Assembly: GCA_021786295.1 (NCBI GenBank)
Contig: JAJYNO010000030.1
Span: forward strand, 62,001-126,000
Length of the DNA: 64,000 nt
Reading direction: 5' to 3'
Source of the DNA: a bacterium
GTDB lineage: Bacteria > Elusimicrobiota > Elusimicrobia > Elusimicrobiales > UBA9959
Below, piece after piece: positions 51,146-59,418 of the stretch (positions are counted from its first letter, which is position 1; every line of letters begins with the position of its first letter). The position numbers and the translations under genes are program-made. A model generated the notes under the pieces. The model was not told the origin of the DNA. It did no database searches and was given only the letters and a program-made list of their open reading frames with translations.

Positions 51146-52239
51146 GGCGTGTAGACGCGCGGCACGCGCGCCGTTATCAGCGTCACTATCTCGTAGGTTA
51201 TCGTGCCGGCGATATCGGCCAGCTCGGCCGCGGTTATTTCCTCTCCGCCCTGGCGCCCCAGCAGCACGGCCTCGGAGCCGACCGAGACGTCCCTAACCGC
51301 GGTCACGTCGGCCATAGTCATGTCCATCGTCACGTTGCCGAGCACGCGGCAGCGCCGGCCGCCTATCAGCACGTCGGCCCTGTTCGAGAAGCGCCTTAGA
51401 TAGCCGTCCCCGTAGCCGGCCGGCAGCGTGGCCACCGTCATCGGCCGGTCCGCCCTGAAGGTCTTGTTGTAGCTGATGAAGGCGCCCTCGCGGACGTTCT
51501 TGACGAAGACGACGCGCGTCTTGAGCTCCATCGCCGGCTCGAAGCCCTCGGCCAGGCCGTAGGCGGCTATGCCGCAGCGCACCAGGTCCAGGCGGGCCTC
51601 CGGGTAGCCCATCGCCGCGCAGGAATTGGCGGCGTGCAGCAGCAGGCGGGCGCCGCGCTGCTCCAGCTCGGCCGCGGTCTCGCGGAAGATGGCCAGCTGG
51701 CGCCGCGTATACTCTGGATCGGTGTCGGCGCTGGAGAAGTGGGTATAGAGCCCGGCCGCAGAGACCGCGCCCGAGGCGGAAAGTTCGTCGTAGATCTTCA
51801 GCACGGCCGGCTTGCGCGCGCCTATCCGCCCCATGCCGGTCTCGAGCTTGATATGGCACTCCGCCTTCTTCCCCGCGCGGCGGGAGGCCTCTATCACCTG
51901 GCGCGCGGCGTCCAGACTGGCTATCGTCACGATCATGCCCGCGTTAATGGCCTCGACGAAGCTCTCGAACGGGTAGAGGCTGCCGAGCACCAGCACCGGG
52001 CTCTTTATGCCGGCCTCCCGCAGCGCCAGCCCCTCTTCCACGCAGGACACGCCGAAGCCCCAGGCCAGTCCCCCGCTCTCGGCCAGGCGCGCCAGTTCCA
52101 CCGCGCCATGGCCGTAGGCGTTGGCCTTCACGACGAAAAGCAGCCGCGCGGGCGCGGCCGCGGCCCTGAGCTTGTTAAGGTTGTTCCTTACGGCGGAGAG
52201 CCGTATCTCGGCGCAGGTCGGGCGGAAGGTCCGGGCCAT
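51142..52239 (-). CDS. alr: Alanine racemase
   Basis: The 365-aa PLP enzyme makes D-alanine for peptidoglycan. The PLP lysine is in FVVKANAYGHGAVELA (about residue 37). The second catalytic base lies in the conserved region around VSYNKTF-like FISYNKTFRAD, and the C-terminal domain has GNVTMDMTMADV. Length is normal. It is 7 bases from dnaB and overlaps mlaE, so a wall gene is tied into the replication/ribosome run. Confidence 0.95.
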   Translation of the reverse strand: MARTFRPTCAEIRLSAVRNNLNKLRAAAAPARLLFVVKANAYGHGAVELARLAESGGLAWGFGVSCVEEGLALREAGIKSPVLVLGSLYPFESFVEAINAGMIVTIASLDAARQVIEASRRAGKKAECHIKLETGMGRIGARKPAVLKIYDELSASGAVSAAGLYTHFSSADTDPEYTRRQLAIFRETAAELEQRGARLLLHAANSCAAMGYPEARLDLVRCGIAAYGLAEGFEPAMELKTRVVFVKNVREGAFISYNKTFRADRPMTVATLPAGYGDGYLRRFSNRADVLIGGRRCRVLGNVTMDMTMADVTAVRDVSVGSEAVLLGRQGGEEITAAELADIAGTITYEIVTLITARVPRVYTP

Positions 52240-52246
52240 GCCGCCC

Positions 52247-53626
52247 CTAGAAGACCGCTTCTTCCGCCATCGGTTCTACCGGGGTCACGGCGGGATTGTC
52301 GAAGCGGGTATACTCGTGGAAGAATGCCAGCGGCACGTCGCCTACCGGGCCGTTGCGGTGCTTGGCGACTATCAGCGTGGCCTGGTTCTTTACCGTAGGG
52401 TCCTCGCGCTTGTAGTACTCCTCGCGGTGTATCATCGCGACGAAATCGGCGTCCTGCTCTATCGAGCCGGAGTCGCGCAGGTCGGAAAGCTGCGGCCTGT
52501 TGTCGGCGCGCCCCTTGTCCTCGCTGCGGCGGTTGAGCTGCGACAGCGCGACCAGGGGCAGCTGCAGGCTGCGGGCCAGGTCCTTCAGCAGACGGGAGAT
52601 CTCGGCCACCTCCTGCTGGCGGCTCTCGGTCCTGCCCGCTCCGCGGATCAGCTGCAGGTAGTCTATCACGACCAGTCCGAGCTCCTTGTTCTCGTTCTTG
52701 AGCTGCATCATCAGCTTGCGGGTGCGGTTGCGGATATCCAGTATGTTGAGGCCGGGCGTATCGTCTATGTAGAGCGGCGCCTCGGAGACTACGCCGGTGT
52801 AGCGGGTCAGCTGCGGCCAGACCTCGCGCGAAAGCTTGCCGTTGCGCACGCCGCTGAGGTTGGCGCGGGCGGCGGAGCAGATCAGGCGCTGCATGATGGA
52901 GGTGGCGTCCATCTCCATCGAGAAGATCGCGGTCGGGATCTTCTTTTCGACGCAGGCGTTGTAGGCGATGTTCAGCGCCAGCGCGGTCTTGCCCATCGAA
53001 GGGCGGGCCGCGATGATGATCAGGTCGGATTTCTGGAAGCCGCCGGTCATGTCGTCCAGCCTGGTGAAGCCCGTCGGGACTCCGGTGACCGGAGAATGCT
53101 GCGAGAAGACCTTCTCCATGCGGCCGAGCGTCTGGGCCGCCAGCGTGGAGGCCGAAGCGAAGCCGTGGTCGGTGTTCTTCTGGGCCACGGAGAGGATCTG
53201 CTCCTCGGCGAAGTCCATGATCTTGTCCACGCTCTCGGCGCCCTCCTGCGTCTTCTCGACGATGGAGGTGGAGACGCGGATCAGCTCGCGCATCAGGGCG
53301 CGCTCCCGGACGATGTTGGCGTAGGCCTGCGTGTGGGCGGCGGTGGAGACCTTCTCCATCAGGTCCGCCAGGTACTTCTGCCCCCCCAGTTCGTCCAGGC
53401 GGCCGGTCTTCCGCAGTTCCTCGGAAAGTGTCACCACGTCCACCGGCATGCCGCGCTGGCGCATGTCCAGGACGGCCTCGTAGATCCTGCGGTGGATATC
53501 GCTGTAGAAATGCTTGGGCTGCAGGACCTCGGTTATGCCGTCTATGACCTCTTTGTCTATCAGCATGGCCCCGAGCACGGCCATTTCCGCCTCGTTGGAA
53601 TGCGGAGGAACCTTGTTATAGGTCAT
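52247..53626 (-). CDS. dnaB: Replicative DNA helicase
   Basis: The 459-aa hexameric helicase has the N-terminal primase-interacting domain (SNEAEMAVLGAMLIDKE), Walker A in AARPSMGKTALALN (about 205), Walker B-like LGLVVIDYLQLI and the arginine-finger region. No intein is present. The rpsF-ssb-rpsR-rplI-dnaB order is a common bacterial arrangement. Confidence 0.96.
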   Translation of the reverse strand: MTYNKVPPHSNEAEMAVLGAMLIDKEVIDGITEVLQPKHFYSDIHRRIYEAVLDMRQRGMPVDVVTLSEELRKTGRLDELGGQKYLADLMEKVSTAAHTQAYANIVRERALMRELIRVSTSIVEKTQEGAESVDKIMDFAEEQILSVAQKNTDHGFASASTLAAQTLGRMEKVFSQHSPVTGVPTGFTRLDDMTGGFQKSDLIIIAARPSMGKTALALNIAYNACVEKKIPTAIFSMEMDATSIMQRLICSAARANLSGVRNGKLSREVWPQLTRYTGVVSEAPLYIDDTPGLNILDIRNRTRKLMMQLKNENKELGLVVIDYLQLIRGAGRTESRQQEVAEISRLLKDLARSLQLPLVALSQLNRRSEDKGRADNRPQLSDLRDSGSIEQDADFVAMIHREEYYKREDPTVKNQATLIVAKHRNGPVGDVPLAFFHEYTRFDNPAVTPVEPMAEEAVF

Positions 53627-53737
53627 AACCCTAACCCTGCCTTGAGATTAAGATGGGGGCGCGGCGCCGCCTGCGCCGGAAAACGGCCCGCCGGACCCGC
53701 GCGGATGAGGAAGCGCTGCGGCCCGGCGGGCGGTCGG

Positions 53738-54187
53738 TTACTTGCTCTGGGCCGAAATGGCCACTTTCACCTTGGCGGCGATGTGCGGCTTGAGAGCTAT
53801 CTCGACCTCGAACGTCCCGACGGCCTTCAGCGAGGCCGGGAGCCGTATCATGTCCTTGTGTATCTCTATGTCGGCGGCGGCCAGGTTCTTGATTATGTCG
53901 CTCTTGGCCACGGAGCCGTACATCACGCCCTCCTCCGAGACCGGGCGGGAGAACGAAAGCGTGATGGCGTCCAGACGCTTGGCCAGTTCGACCAGCGCGG
54001 CGTCCTCGGAAGCCACGCGCTTGGCGCGCTTCTCCGCGGAGTTCTTCCAGGCGCGAAGCGCGCCGTCCGTGGCCTGCTCGGCCAGGCCGCGCGGCATCAG
54101 GAAGTTGCGGGCGTAGCCGTCCTTGACGGTCTTGACCTCGCCGGAGCGGCCCAGTTTGTAGATGTCTTTCTTGAGTATTACTTTCAT
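53738..54187 (-). CDS. rplI: 50S ribosomal protein L9
   Basis: The 149-aa protein has the N-terminal L9 signature KVILKKDIYKLGRSGEVKTVKDGYARNFLMPRGLA, the connecting helix (about 45-75) and the C-terminal domain. A gap of 111 bases separates it from dnaB. Confidence 0.96.
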   Translation of the reverse strand: MKVILKKDIYKLGRSGEVKTVKDGYARNFLMPRGLAEQATDGALRAWKNSAEKRAKRVASEDAALVELAKRLDAITLSFSRPVSEEGVMYGSVAKSDIIKNLAAADIEIHKDMIRLPASLKAVGTFEVEIALKPHIAAKVKVAISAQSK

Positions 54188-54199
54188 GGTATCGCTCCG

Positions 54200-54493
54200 T
54201 CAGCCGTTATAGGGCAGCACAGAAAGGTTGCGGTTGATCTTCACCGCGCGCATGATCTGGCGCTGGTGCCTGGCGCACGCGCCGGTGATGCGGCGGGAAA
54301 GGATCTTGCCGGTGTCGGTGCAGAAGCTCTTGACTATCTGTACCTGCTTGTAGTCCACGTGGTCGATCTTTTCGGCGCAGAGCCTGCAGACCTTCCGGCG
54401 CGGCGCGAACCTGCGCGGCCGGCGGGGCGCCATCTGCGGGCGCTGGGGCTGCGCGGCTTCCGCCGGCTTGGGGGTGTTCTCTTTGTTCTCCAT
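54200..54493 (-). CDS. rpsR: 30S ribosomal protein S18
   Basis: The 97-aa protein has a Pro/Ala/Gln-rich N-terminal extension (about 1-30) before the S18 core: RKVCRLCAEKIDHVDYKQV then LSRRITGACARHQRQIMRAVKINR. The Cys pair in CRLC hints at a metal-binding form of S18. Confidence 0.96.
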   Translation of the reverse strand: MENKENTPKPAEAAQPQRPQMAPRRPRRFAPRRKVCRLCAEKIDHVDYKQVQIVKSFCTDTGKILSRRITGACARHQRQIMRAVKINRNLSVLPYNG

Positions 54494-54523
54494 AAGTATT
54501 CGCTCCTGCTAGACGTTAAACTC

Positions 54524-54958
54524 TCAGAAAGGCACTTCCTCTATTCCCGAGGAATCGCCCTTCGGCTCGGCCTCAGCCTCTTCCCTGGCCGGGCGGGCCG
54601 CGCCTTCCGCGCTGTCGAAGGACATCAGCTGCACGCGGTTGGCGGTGACCTTCATCTCCTTGCGCTTCTGGCCGGCCTTGTCGGTGTACTCGGACATCGT
54701 CAGGCGGCCCTCCACCAGCACCGGCGAGCCCTTGCGCATCTTTTCCTTGCAGCGCTCTGCCGCCTGGCCCCACACGGTGACGGACACGAAAATGGTGTCG
54801 TCCTTCCATTCCCCGGAGGATTTGTCCTGCACGCGGCGGTTGACAGCCAGGCCCAGCGTGGCGACCGCCATCTGGGACTGGGTGTAGCGCACCTCGGGAT
54901 CGCGGGTCAGGCGACCCGCCAGCATCACCGAGTTTATCTCCGGGATCCTTAATTCCAT
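54524..54958 (-). CDS. ssb: Single-stranded DNA-binding protein
   Basis: The 144-aa protein has one OB fold (INSVMLAGRLTRDPEVRYTQ, FVSVTVWGQAAERCKEKMRKG) and a Gly-poor tail ending EEVPF, the acidic tip that recruits partner proteins. It starts 8 bases after rpsF. Confidence 0.94.
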   Translation of the reverse strand: MELRIPEINSVMLAGRLTRDPEVRYTQSQMAVATLGLAVNRRVQDKSSGEWKDDTIFVSVTVWGQAAERCKEKMRKGSPVLVEGRLTMSEYTDKAGQKRKEMKVTANRVQLMSFDSAEGAARPAREEAEAEPKGDSSGIEEVPF

Positions 54959-54966
54959 GGGTCCGT

Positions 54967-55272
54967 TCAGGCCTTCTTGACCGGTTCGGCCGCGGCCTTC
55001 ATCAGCATGGCGCGCAGCACGGTCTCCTGCAGTTTCAGGTTGTGCAGCAGGGGCCTCACGCTCTCCGGCAGGGCCTTGACCTTCATGTAGACGTAATAGC
55101 CGTCGCGGTTCTTGCCGACTGAGTGGGAGAACTTCTTCCTGCCGATCCTGTCCTCGGCCAGCACCTCGCCCTTCTCGTCGGTGAGGGTCTTCTTGGCCTT
55201 CTCCACGGCCTCGCCGATCTCCGTGTCGGTGAGCTGCGGATTGATTATCAGCATTAACTCATAGGTATTCAT
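54967..55272 (-). CDS. rpsF: 30S ribosomal protein S6
   Basis: The 101-aa protein has the S6 fold with YELMLIINPQLTD and a KKFSHSVGKNRDGYYVYMKVKA block. It heads the long minus-strand run. There is no Shine-Dalgarno: TACTATTAACCTACT precedes the ATG directly, so the leader is probably only a few bases. Confidence 0.94.
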   Translation of the reverse strand: MNTYELMLIINPQLTDTEIGEAVEKAKKTLTDEKGEVLAEDRIGRKKFSHSVGKNRDGYYVYMKVKALPESVRPLLHNLKLQETVLRAMLMKAAAEPVKKA

Positions 55273-55281
55273 AGTAGGTTA

Positions 55282-55310
55282 ATAGTAGCAAATACGGGGC
55301 GGGTTTACAA
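55282..55310 (-). promoter_or_regulatory. Candidate rpsF-run promoter TTGTAA-N17-TACTAT
   Basis: On the minus strand TTGTAA (55310-55305) includes the TAA stop of the methyltransferase gene. TACTAT (55287-55282) lies 9 bases before the rpsF ATG. Both hexamers match the consensus at 4 of 6 positions. Confidence 0.45.
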
Positions 55311-56069
55311 CGGCGAACAGACAAGGACCTGCCTGGGGGAGTCCGGCCCGAAGGGGCGGCGGCGGAAGTCGCCGTAGCGCCGCAGCGTTCCGAACCCGTT
55401 GCAGCGCACCAGCGCCAGCAGCTCCTCGGGGAAAAAGCACCGCAGATTCAAGGCTTTTTTCAGGGTCCTGCCGTCCTTTTCGCGCCTGTAATACCAGGTT
55501 ATCCTGGACACCTGGGCCCGCTTGTCGTAGCTGTAGCTCTCGTTGACCAGCATCTTCCCTCCGCCAGCCGGGTCGTCGTAATAAGCCACGGGCAGCAGTT
55601 CCTCCGGATCGCGGCTCAGGTAGCGCGGGTCCGGATTGAAGACGTCGAAAACGAAGCGCCCGCCCGGGGCCAGCGCCCCCCTGACGGAGCGGAAAAGCCC
55701 CTCCAGGTCCTCCCTGCGCCCCAGGTGCTGCAGCGAATTGAAGGCCATGAAGACCAGCTTGAACCTGCGCCGGAACGAGAACCTCCTGGCGTCGCCCCTG
55801 ACCAGCGGCAGCTCCACCCCGGCCTCCCGCGCCTTTTCCCCGGCCCGGGCCAGCATAGGGCCGGAGAAGTCCAGCCCCGTCACGTCCACGCCGGCCTTTT
55901 TCAGCGGGATGGAGAGCCGGCCGGTGCCGCAGGCCAGCTCCAGCACCGGCCCCCGGGCCCGGCGGCATTCTGAAAGGTAGAATCCGTAGTCGTCCTCGTA
56001 AGGCGCGTTGAAAGCGTCGTACTGCGCCCCGTCCCAGTAGACTTCGGAACCGTCGGAAAGCCTGGACAT
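55305..56069 (-). CDS. Class I SAM-dependent methyltransferase
   Basis: The 254-aa protein has the SAM-binding motif VLELACGTGRLSIPL (about residues 43-57) and the following acidic VTGLDFSGPML and DVFNPDP blocks. The substrate is unknown. Two in-frame ATGs exist (56075 and 56069). The second is exactly 6 bases after TAGAAT, so I prefer MSRLSDGS as the start with a leaderless mRNA. It lies just upstream of rpsF but has its own promoter. Confidence 0.82.
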   Translation of the reverse strand: MSRLSDGSEVYWDGAQYDAFNAPYEDDYGFYLSECRRARGPVLELACGTGRLSIPLKKAGVDVTGLDFSGPMLARAGEKAREAGVELPLVRGDARRFSFRRRFKLVFMAFNSLQHLGRREDLEGLFRSVRGALAPGGRFVFDVFNPDPRYLSRDPEELLPVAYYDDPAGGGKMLVNESYSYDKRAQVSRITWYYRREKDGRTLKKALNLRCFFPEELLALVRCNGFGTLRRYGDFRRRPFGPDSPRQVLVCSPL

Positions 56070-56075
56070 TCCCAT

Positions 56076-56081
56076 ATTCTA
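56076..56081 (-). promoter_or_regulatory. -10-like TAGAAT 6 nt before the methyltransferase ATG
   Basis: TAGAAT is followed by ATGGGA and then the preferred ATG at 56069. No -35 is evident. Confidence 0.4.
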
Positions 56082-56122
56082 TCTTTTTGAGGCCGCCGCG
56101 GGGGGAGCGGGCATGGACTTGG

Positions 56123-56128
56123 TATAAT
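56123..56128 (+). promoter_or_regulatory. Extended -10 (TGGTATAAT) 6 nt before a GTG start
   Basis: TGGTATAAT fits the TGnTATAAT extended -10 form. Six bases later comes GTG at 56135, so the transcript would start at the start codon. Confidence 0.55.
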
Positions 56129-56134
56129 CTCTGC

Positions 56135-57898
56135 GTGACCGGGACGACGGATTGGAGGAGGCTGGCGGCGCCGGCGGGAATACTGCTGGCGGCCTTCCTG
56201 GCCTTCGGCCAGACGCTGCGGGTGGGCTTCATGTGGGACGATCACCGCATGATAGAGCAGAACCCGCATATAGCGCTGAGCGCCGCCGATCTGGAGCGGG
56301 CGTTCAAAGGCGATCCTTTCGACGAGGGCCTGAACTACTACCGCCCCCTGCAAACGGTCAGCGACATGGCCGATTTCGCAGTCTGGGGCCTGCGCCCCGC
56401 CGGCTACCACCTAACCAACCTCCTCTTTCACGCCGCCGCGGCCCTCCTGTTCTTCTACCTCGCGCTGGAGCTCGGCTTCCCGCGGCCCGCCGCTTTCTGG
56501 GCCGCCGTTCTGCTGGCGGCGCACCCGGCCGCCGTGGAGCAGCTGCTGGTGGTGGCAGGGCGGGCGGAGCTGGCCTCGTCGGCCTGCCTGCTGGCCTCGC
56601 TGCTGCTGTTCCTGCGCGGGGGCGACGCGCTCTCTTTCGTCCTCTTCCTGGCCGCGATGGGCTTCAAGGAGAACGGCGTGGTCACGCCGGCGCTGGCGGC
56701 GCTCTCCCTCTGGTACCTGAAGCGCCCGAAGGCGGAATACCGCAGGCTGATCCCGTTCTTCGCCGCTATCCCGCTCTATCTGCTGGCCAGGCACGCCGCG
56801 CTCGGCATGGGCATTTTCTCCAGGGGTTTCCAGCCGGTGCTATCCGGCCTTTTCCTTAAAGTGCCGCAGACGGTGCTGGTCTATCTGAAGGAGGCAGTGC
56901 TGCCTTTCGATATGCACTCCCACCGCATGGAGCCGCAGTCCGCCCTGCTTAACTGGACGGCCCTGCCTGCCCTGGCCGCGGCGGCCTGGCTGCTGTTCAG
57001 GCGCGGCTCCAGGACGGGGCTTTTCTGCGCGGGCTGGTATCTGCTTAACCTCTCGCCGAAGATGCCGCTGCTGGCCGCCAACGACCTGATGCTGGACCAC
57101 TGGGTGTACCTGGGCAACGCCGGGCTCTTCGTCTGGGCCGCGGCGGCCCTGTATCCCCGCCCGCGCCTGCGGCCCCTGCTGCCGGCGGCGGCCGCCGCTC
57201 TGGTCCTGGCCTCGGCCTTCAACATACCGAAGCGGAACGGCGACCTGAAGAACTACGAATACTCCGCCCTTTACTCCTCCTCGAAGCCGATGCTCTACAA
57301 CCTGGCGCGGGAATACTACTCGCGCGGGGCCTTCCTCAAGAGCGAGGTGCTGCTCGAACGGATCTGCGCCCAGGCGCCCGACGATCCGCTCTATCTCAAC
57401 GGCCTGGCCCTCGCGCGCTGGAAGACAGGCGACGTGCCCGGCGCGCTGAAGGCGCTGGACGCCGCGCTGGCCCTGCGGCCCGGCGACCCCGACACCCTCT
57501 TCAACCGCTACTCGGTGCTGCGCGGCGCCGGCAGGGACTCCGAGGCCGCGGAGACCGTGGCCGGGATACTGCGGCTTAAGCCGGACTATATCCCCGCCCA
57601 GCTGGCGCTGGCGCGCTCGGCCGCCGCGGACGGCGGGGACGGCAAGGCGGAGGGCATCTACGAAAAGGTCCTGGCGGAGGACCCGGTTAACCTGGAGGCG
57701 CTCAACGATTACGGGATACTGCTGGCCAGGCGCGGGGACCTGGCCGGGGCAGAGAAGCTTTTCAGGAAAGCGCTGGGGATCGCGCCGGGGCTGCACAGCG
57801 CGGCGGAGAACCTGCGCCGGCTGCAGGAGATCAGGGCCGGGGGCGTTCCCGCGGCGGAGCGGAAGGTCAGCGGCGCAGTCCGGCCTGGAACTCCCTGA
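56135..57898 (+). CDS. TMTC-like membrane protein with C-terminal TPRs
   Basis: The 587-aa protein has about 10 membrane segments (about 10-370). The first loop, FMWDDHRMIEQNPHI then LNYYRPLQTVSDMADFAVWGL, is typical of the TMTC/GT-C family with TPRs. Residues about 390-570 form four to five TPRs (LLERICAQAPDDPLYLNGLAL, AEKLFRKALGIAPGLHSA). The GTG start at 56135 is chosen from the extended -10 located 6 bases upstream. O-glycosylation or assembly of surface glycans is possible. Its 3' end overlaps the convergent gene by 32 bases. Confidence 0.75.
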   Translation: MTGTTDWRRLAAPAGILLAAFLAFGQTLRVGFMWDDHRMIEQNPHIALSAADLERAFKGDPFDEGLNYYRPLQTVSDMADFAVWGLRPAGYHLTNLLFHAAAALLFFYLALELGFPRPAAFWAAVLLAAHPAAVEQLLVVAGRAELASSACLLASLLLFLRGGDALSFVLFLAAMGFKENGVVTPALAALSLWYLKRPKAEYRRLIPFFAAIPLYLLARHAALGMGIFSRGFQPVLSGLFLKVPQTVLVYLKEAVLPFDMHSHRMEPQSALLNWTALPALAAAAWLLFRRGSRTGLFCAGWYLLNLSPKMPLLAANDLMLDHWVYLGNAGLFVWAAAALYPRPRLRPLLPAAAAALVLASAFNIPKRNGDLKNYEYSALYSSSKPMLYNLAREYYSRGAFLKSEVLLERICAQAPDDPLYLNGLALARWKTGDVPGALKALDAALALRPGDPDTLFNRYSVLRGAGRDSEAAETVAGILRLKPDYIPAQLALARSAAADGGDGKAEGIYEKVLAEDPVNLEALNDYGILLARRGDLAGAEKLFRKALGIAPGLHSAAENLRRLQEIRAGGVPAAERKVSGAVRPGTP

Positions 57899-58268
57899 CG
57901 GCGGCCAGTATCTCGAGTTCCCGCTCGGCCATGGCCTTCAACGATTCCTTGTATTCCGGCTTGTTCAGGCTGCGGGCCAGCGCAGCGTAGACCGAGGCAG
58001 CCTCCCCGGCGCGGGCAGCGCGGGAGCGCAGCGCTGCCTCGACGGAACGTGAAGGGGCGCTCTTCCGCTGGCGGAAACCGGTACCCTCCCTGAAGATCCT
58101 GCCCAGTTCCTTGAGACGCTCCCGCTTCTCTTCCGCCAGCCTGCCGAAGAACTCCCCCATCCCCGGGGCGCCGGGAACGGAGGCGAACAGCCCCGCGTCG
58201 TCCCCGCAGGCGGAGATGTCCTCCATCTCGCCCGTGAGAGCGGAGCGCACCAGTTCTTTGAAGGTCAT
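57867..58268 (-). CDS. Helical protein, ferritin-like fold with ligands lost
   Basis: The 133-aa protein is all helix. The second half (RAARAGEAASVYAALARSL, then YKESLKAMAERELEILAAV) resembles the last two helices of rubrerythrin-like ferritins, but the ExxH metal motif is absent. The family call is tentative. Its ATG overlaps the stop of the YhcH-family gene (ATGA), so it is the last gene of the amino-sugar cassette. Confidence 0.55.
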   Translation of the reverse strand: MTFKELVRSALTGEMEDISACGDDAGLFASVPGAPGMGEFFGRLAEEKRERLKELGRIFREGTGFRQRKSAPSRSVEAALRSRAARAGEAASVYAALARSLNKPEYKESLKAMAERELEILAAVREFQAGLRR

Positions 58269-58717
58269 ACGGCCACCTTTATCACTATCTTCAGCACCCG
58301 GCCCGGCGCTCCGGCCGCCAGGCGCGGCGCGTGCGCGTCCTCCGGGAACAGCACGGCCAGCTCGCCCGCCCGCAGCAGGACCGGGGTCCAGTCCGACGCG
58401 CGGCCAAAAGCTATGTCCTTCTTTTCATCGTAAGCTTCCAGCTCGCGGAAACGTCCCGCCGGCGCCCAGCCTATGACCTCGGCCCCGGCGGCCACGAACT
58501 GCACGTCGGCGTATCTCCTGTGCACCTCGAAGCGGGGCTCCGCCGCCGGCGACGTGCCGTAGCGCTGGACTATAGCGTAGACGCGCCGGCCCTCGAGCTC
58601 GTACTCGCCGTCCGCGAGCCCGGCCAGGCCCGGCCTGCGCAGGAACTCCAGCGCCCCGGCCAGGCCCGGCAGGCCCGGCAGGCGGGCCGCGGCGTCCGAG
58701 AGGGAGGCCGCTATCAC
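58265..58717 (-). CDS. YhcH/YjgK/YiaL-family cupin (sugar anomerase-like)
   Basis: The 150-aa protein has the family pattern FEVHRRYADVQFVAAGAEVIGW, EAYDEKKDIAF and LFPEDAHAPRLAAGAP ending KIVIKVAV, with His/Glu/Asp residues for one metal. The E. coli relative NanQ (YhcH) speeds anomer interconversion of sialic acid; others are untested. The start is GTG with GGAGGAGGGG upstream, overlapping the murU-like stop (GTGA). In this operon it could supply the anomer used by the AmgK-type kinase. Confidence 0.82.
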   Translation of the reverse strand: MIAASLSDAAARLPGLPGLAGALEFLRRPGLAGLADGEYELEGRRVYAIVQRYGTSPAAEPRFEVHRRYADVQFVAAGAEVIGWAPAGRFRELEAYDEKKDIAFGRASDWTPVLLRAGELAVLFPEDAHAPRLAAGAPGRVLKIVIKVAV

Positions 58718-59418
58718 CGCCCCTCCTCCGCCGCCGCGCGCAGCCTGACCGACTCCAGGCGCTCCAGGTCCCCTATGTCGCTCCAGAACGGGGACTCGTC
58801 GACAAAGCCGTTTATCTTCCGGCCCGCGGCGGCCAGCCGCAGGTAGACGTCGGTGACCGAGAAGACCCCCTCTTCCGTCATTTCGGGGAAGATCTCCGGA
58901 GAGACCACCTGCACGCCGCCGAAGGCCAGCGCCCTCAGCCCGGCGGCTGGGCCCCCCTCGCGCCCCCTGAGCCGCAGTTCCTCGTCGAAAAGCAGCCTGC
59001 GGCGCGACGGGCGGTCGCGCACGGCCAGCGTGGCCAGCGCCCCCGAGGACAGATGGGCGGAATAGAGCGCTTTCAGGTCCGTCTCGGACCAGACGTCGGC
59101 GTTGTACGCGAAGAACGGCTCCCCTCCGGAGAGGAAGGGGGCGGCCTTCTTGAGCCCGCCGCCGGTCTCGAGCGGACGCTCCTCCTCCAGCGACAGGCGC
59201 GTCCCCAGGCCGAAGCCCCCGGCGGAGAGGTAATCGGCTATCTTCCCGCTGAAATGGTGCGCGTTGACCACGGCCTCGGTGACTCCGGCCTCCGCCAGGC
59301 GGCGCAGCACTCGGCCGAGCATCGGCACGCCGCCGACCTCGACCAGGGCCTTGGGCGCGCGGTCGGTGAGCGGGCGCAGACGCGTGCCCAGCCCCGCGGC
59401 AAAGACCATAGCCTTCAT
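58714..59418 (-). CDS. MurU-like sugar-1-phosphate nucleotidyltransferase
   Basis: The 234-aa protein has the nucleotidyltransferase motif FAAGLGTRLRPLTDRAPKALVEV, the LETGGGLKKAAPFL block close to MurU, and the metal Asp in FAYNADVW (MurU: NGDVW). Near the C-terminus is SPFWSDIG. MurU makes UDP-MurNAc from MurNAc-1-phosphate; mannose-1-phosphate or another sugar is possible. The start at 59418 overlaps the upstream kinase stop (ATGA). The ORF-track 60381 start is rejected as lying in the kinase gene. Confidence 0.82.
   Translation of the reverse strand: MKAMVFAAGLGTRLRPLTDRAPKALVEVGGVPMLGRVLRRLAEAGVTEAVVNAHHFSGKIADYLSAGGFGLGTRLSLEEERPLETGGGLKKAAPFLSGGEPFFAYNADVWSETDLKALYSAHLSSGALATLAVRDRPSRRRLLFDEELRLRGREGGPAAGLRALAFGGVQVVSPEIFPEMTEEGVFSVTDVYLRLAAAGRKINGFVDESPFWSDIGDLERLESVRLRAAAEEGR

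Noticed and set aside
52121-54952. 943-aa plus-strand ORF opposite dnaB, rplI, rpsR and ssb
   Set aside because: It is antisense across four universally conserved genes and has shadow composition.
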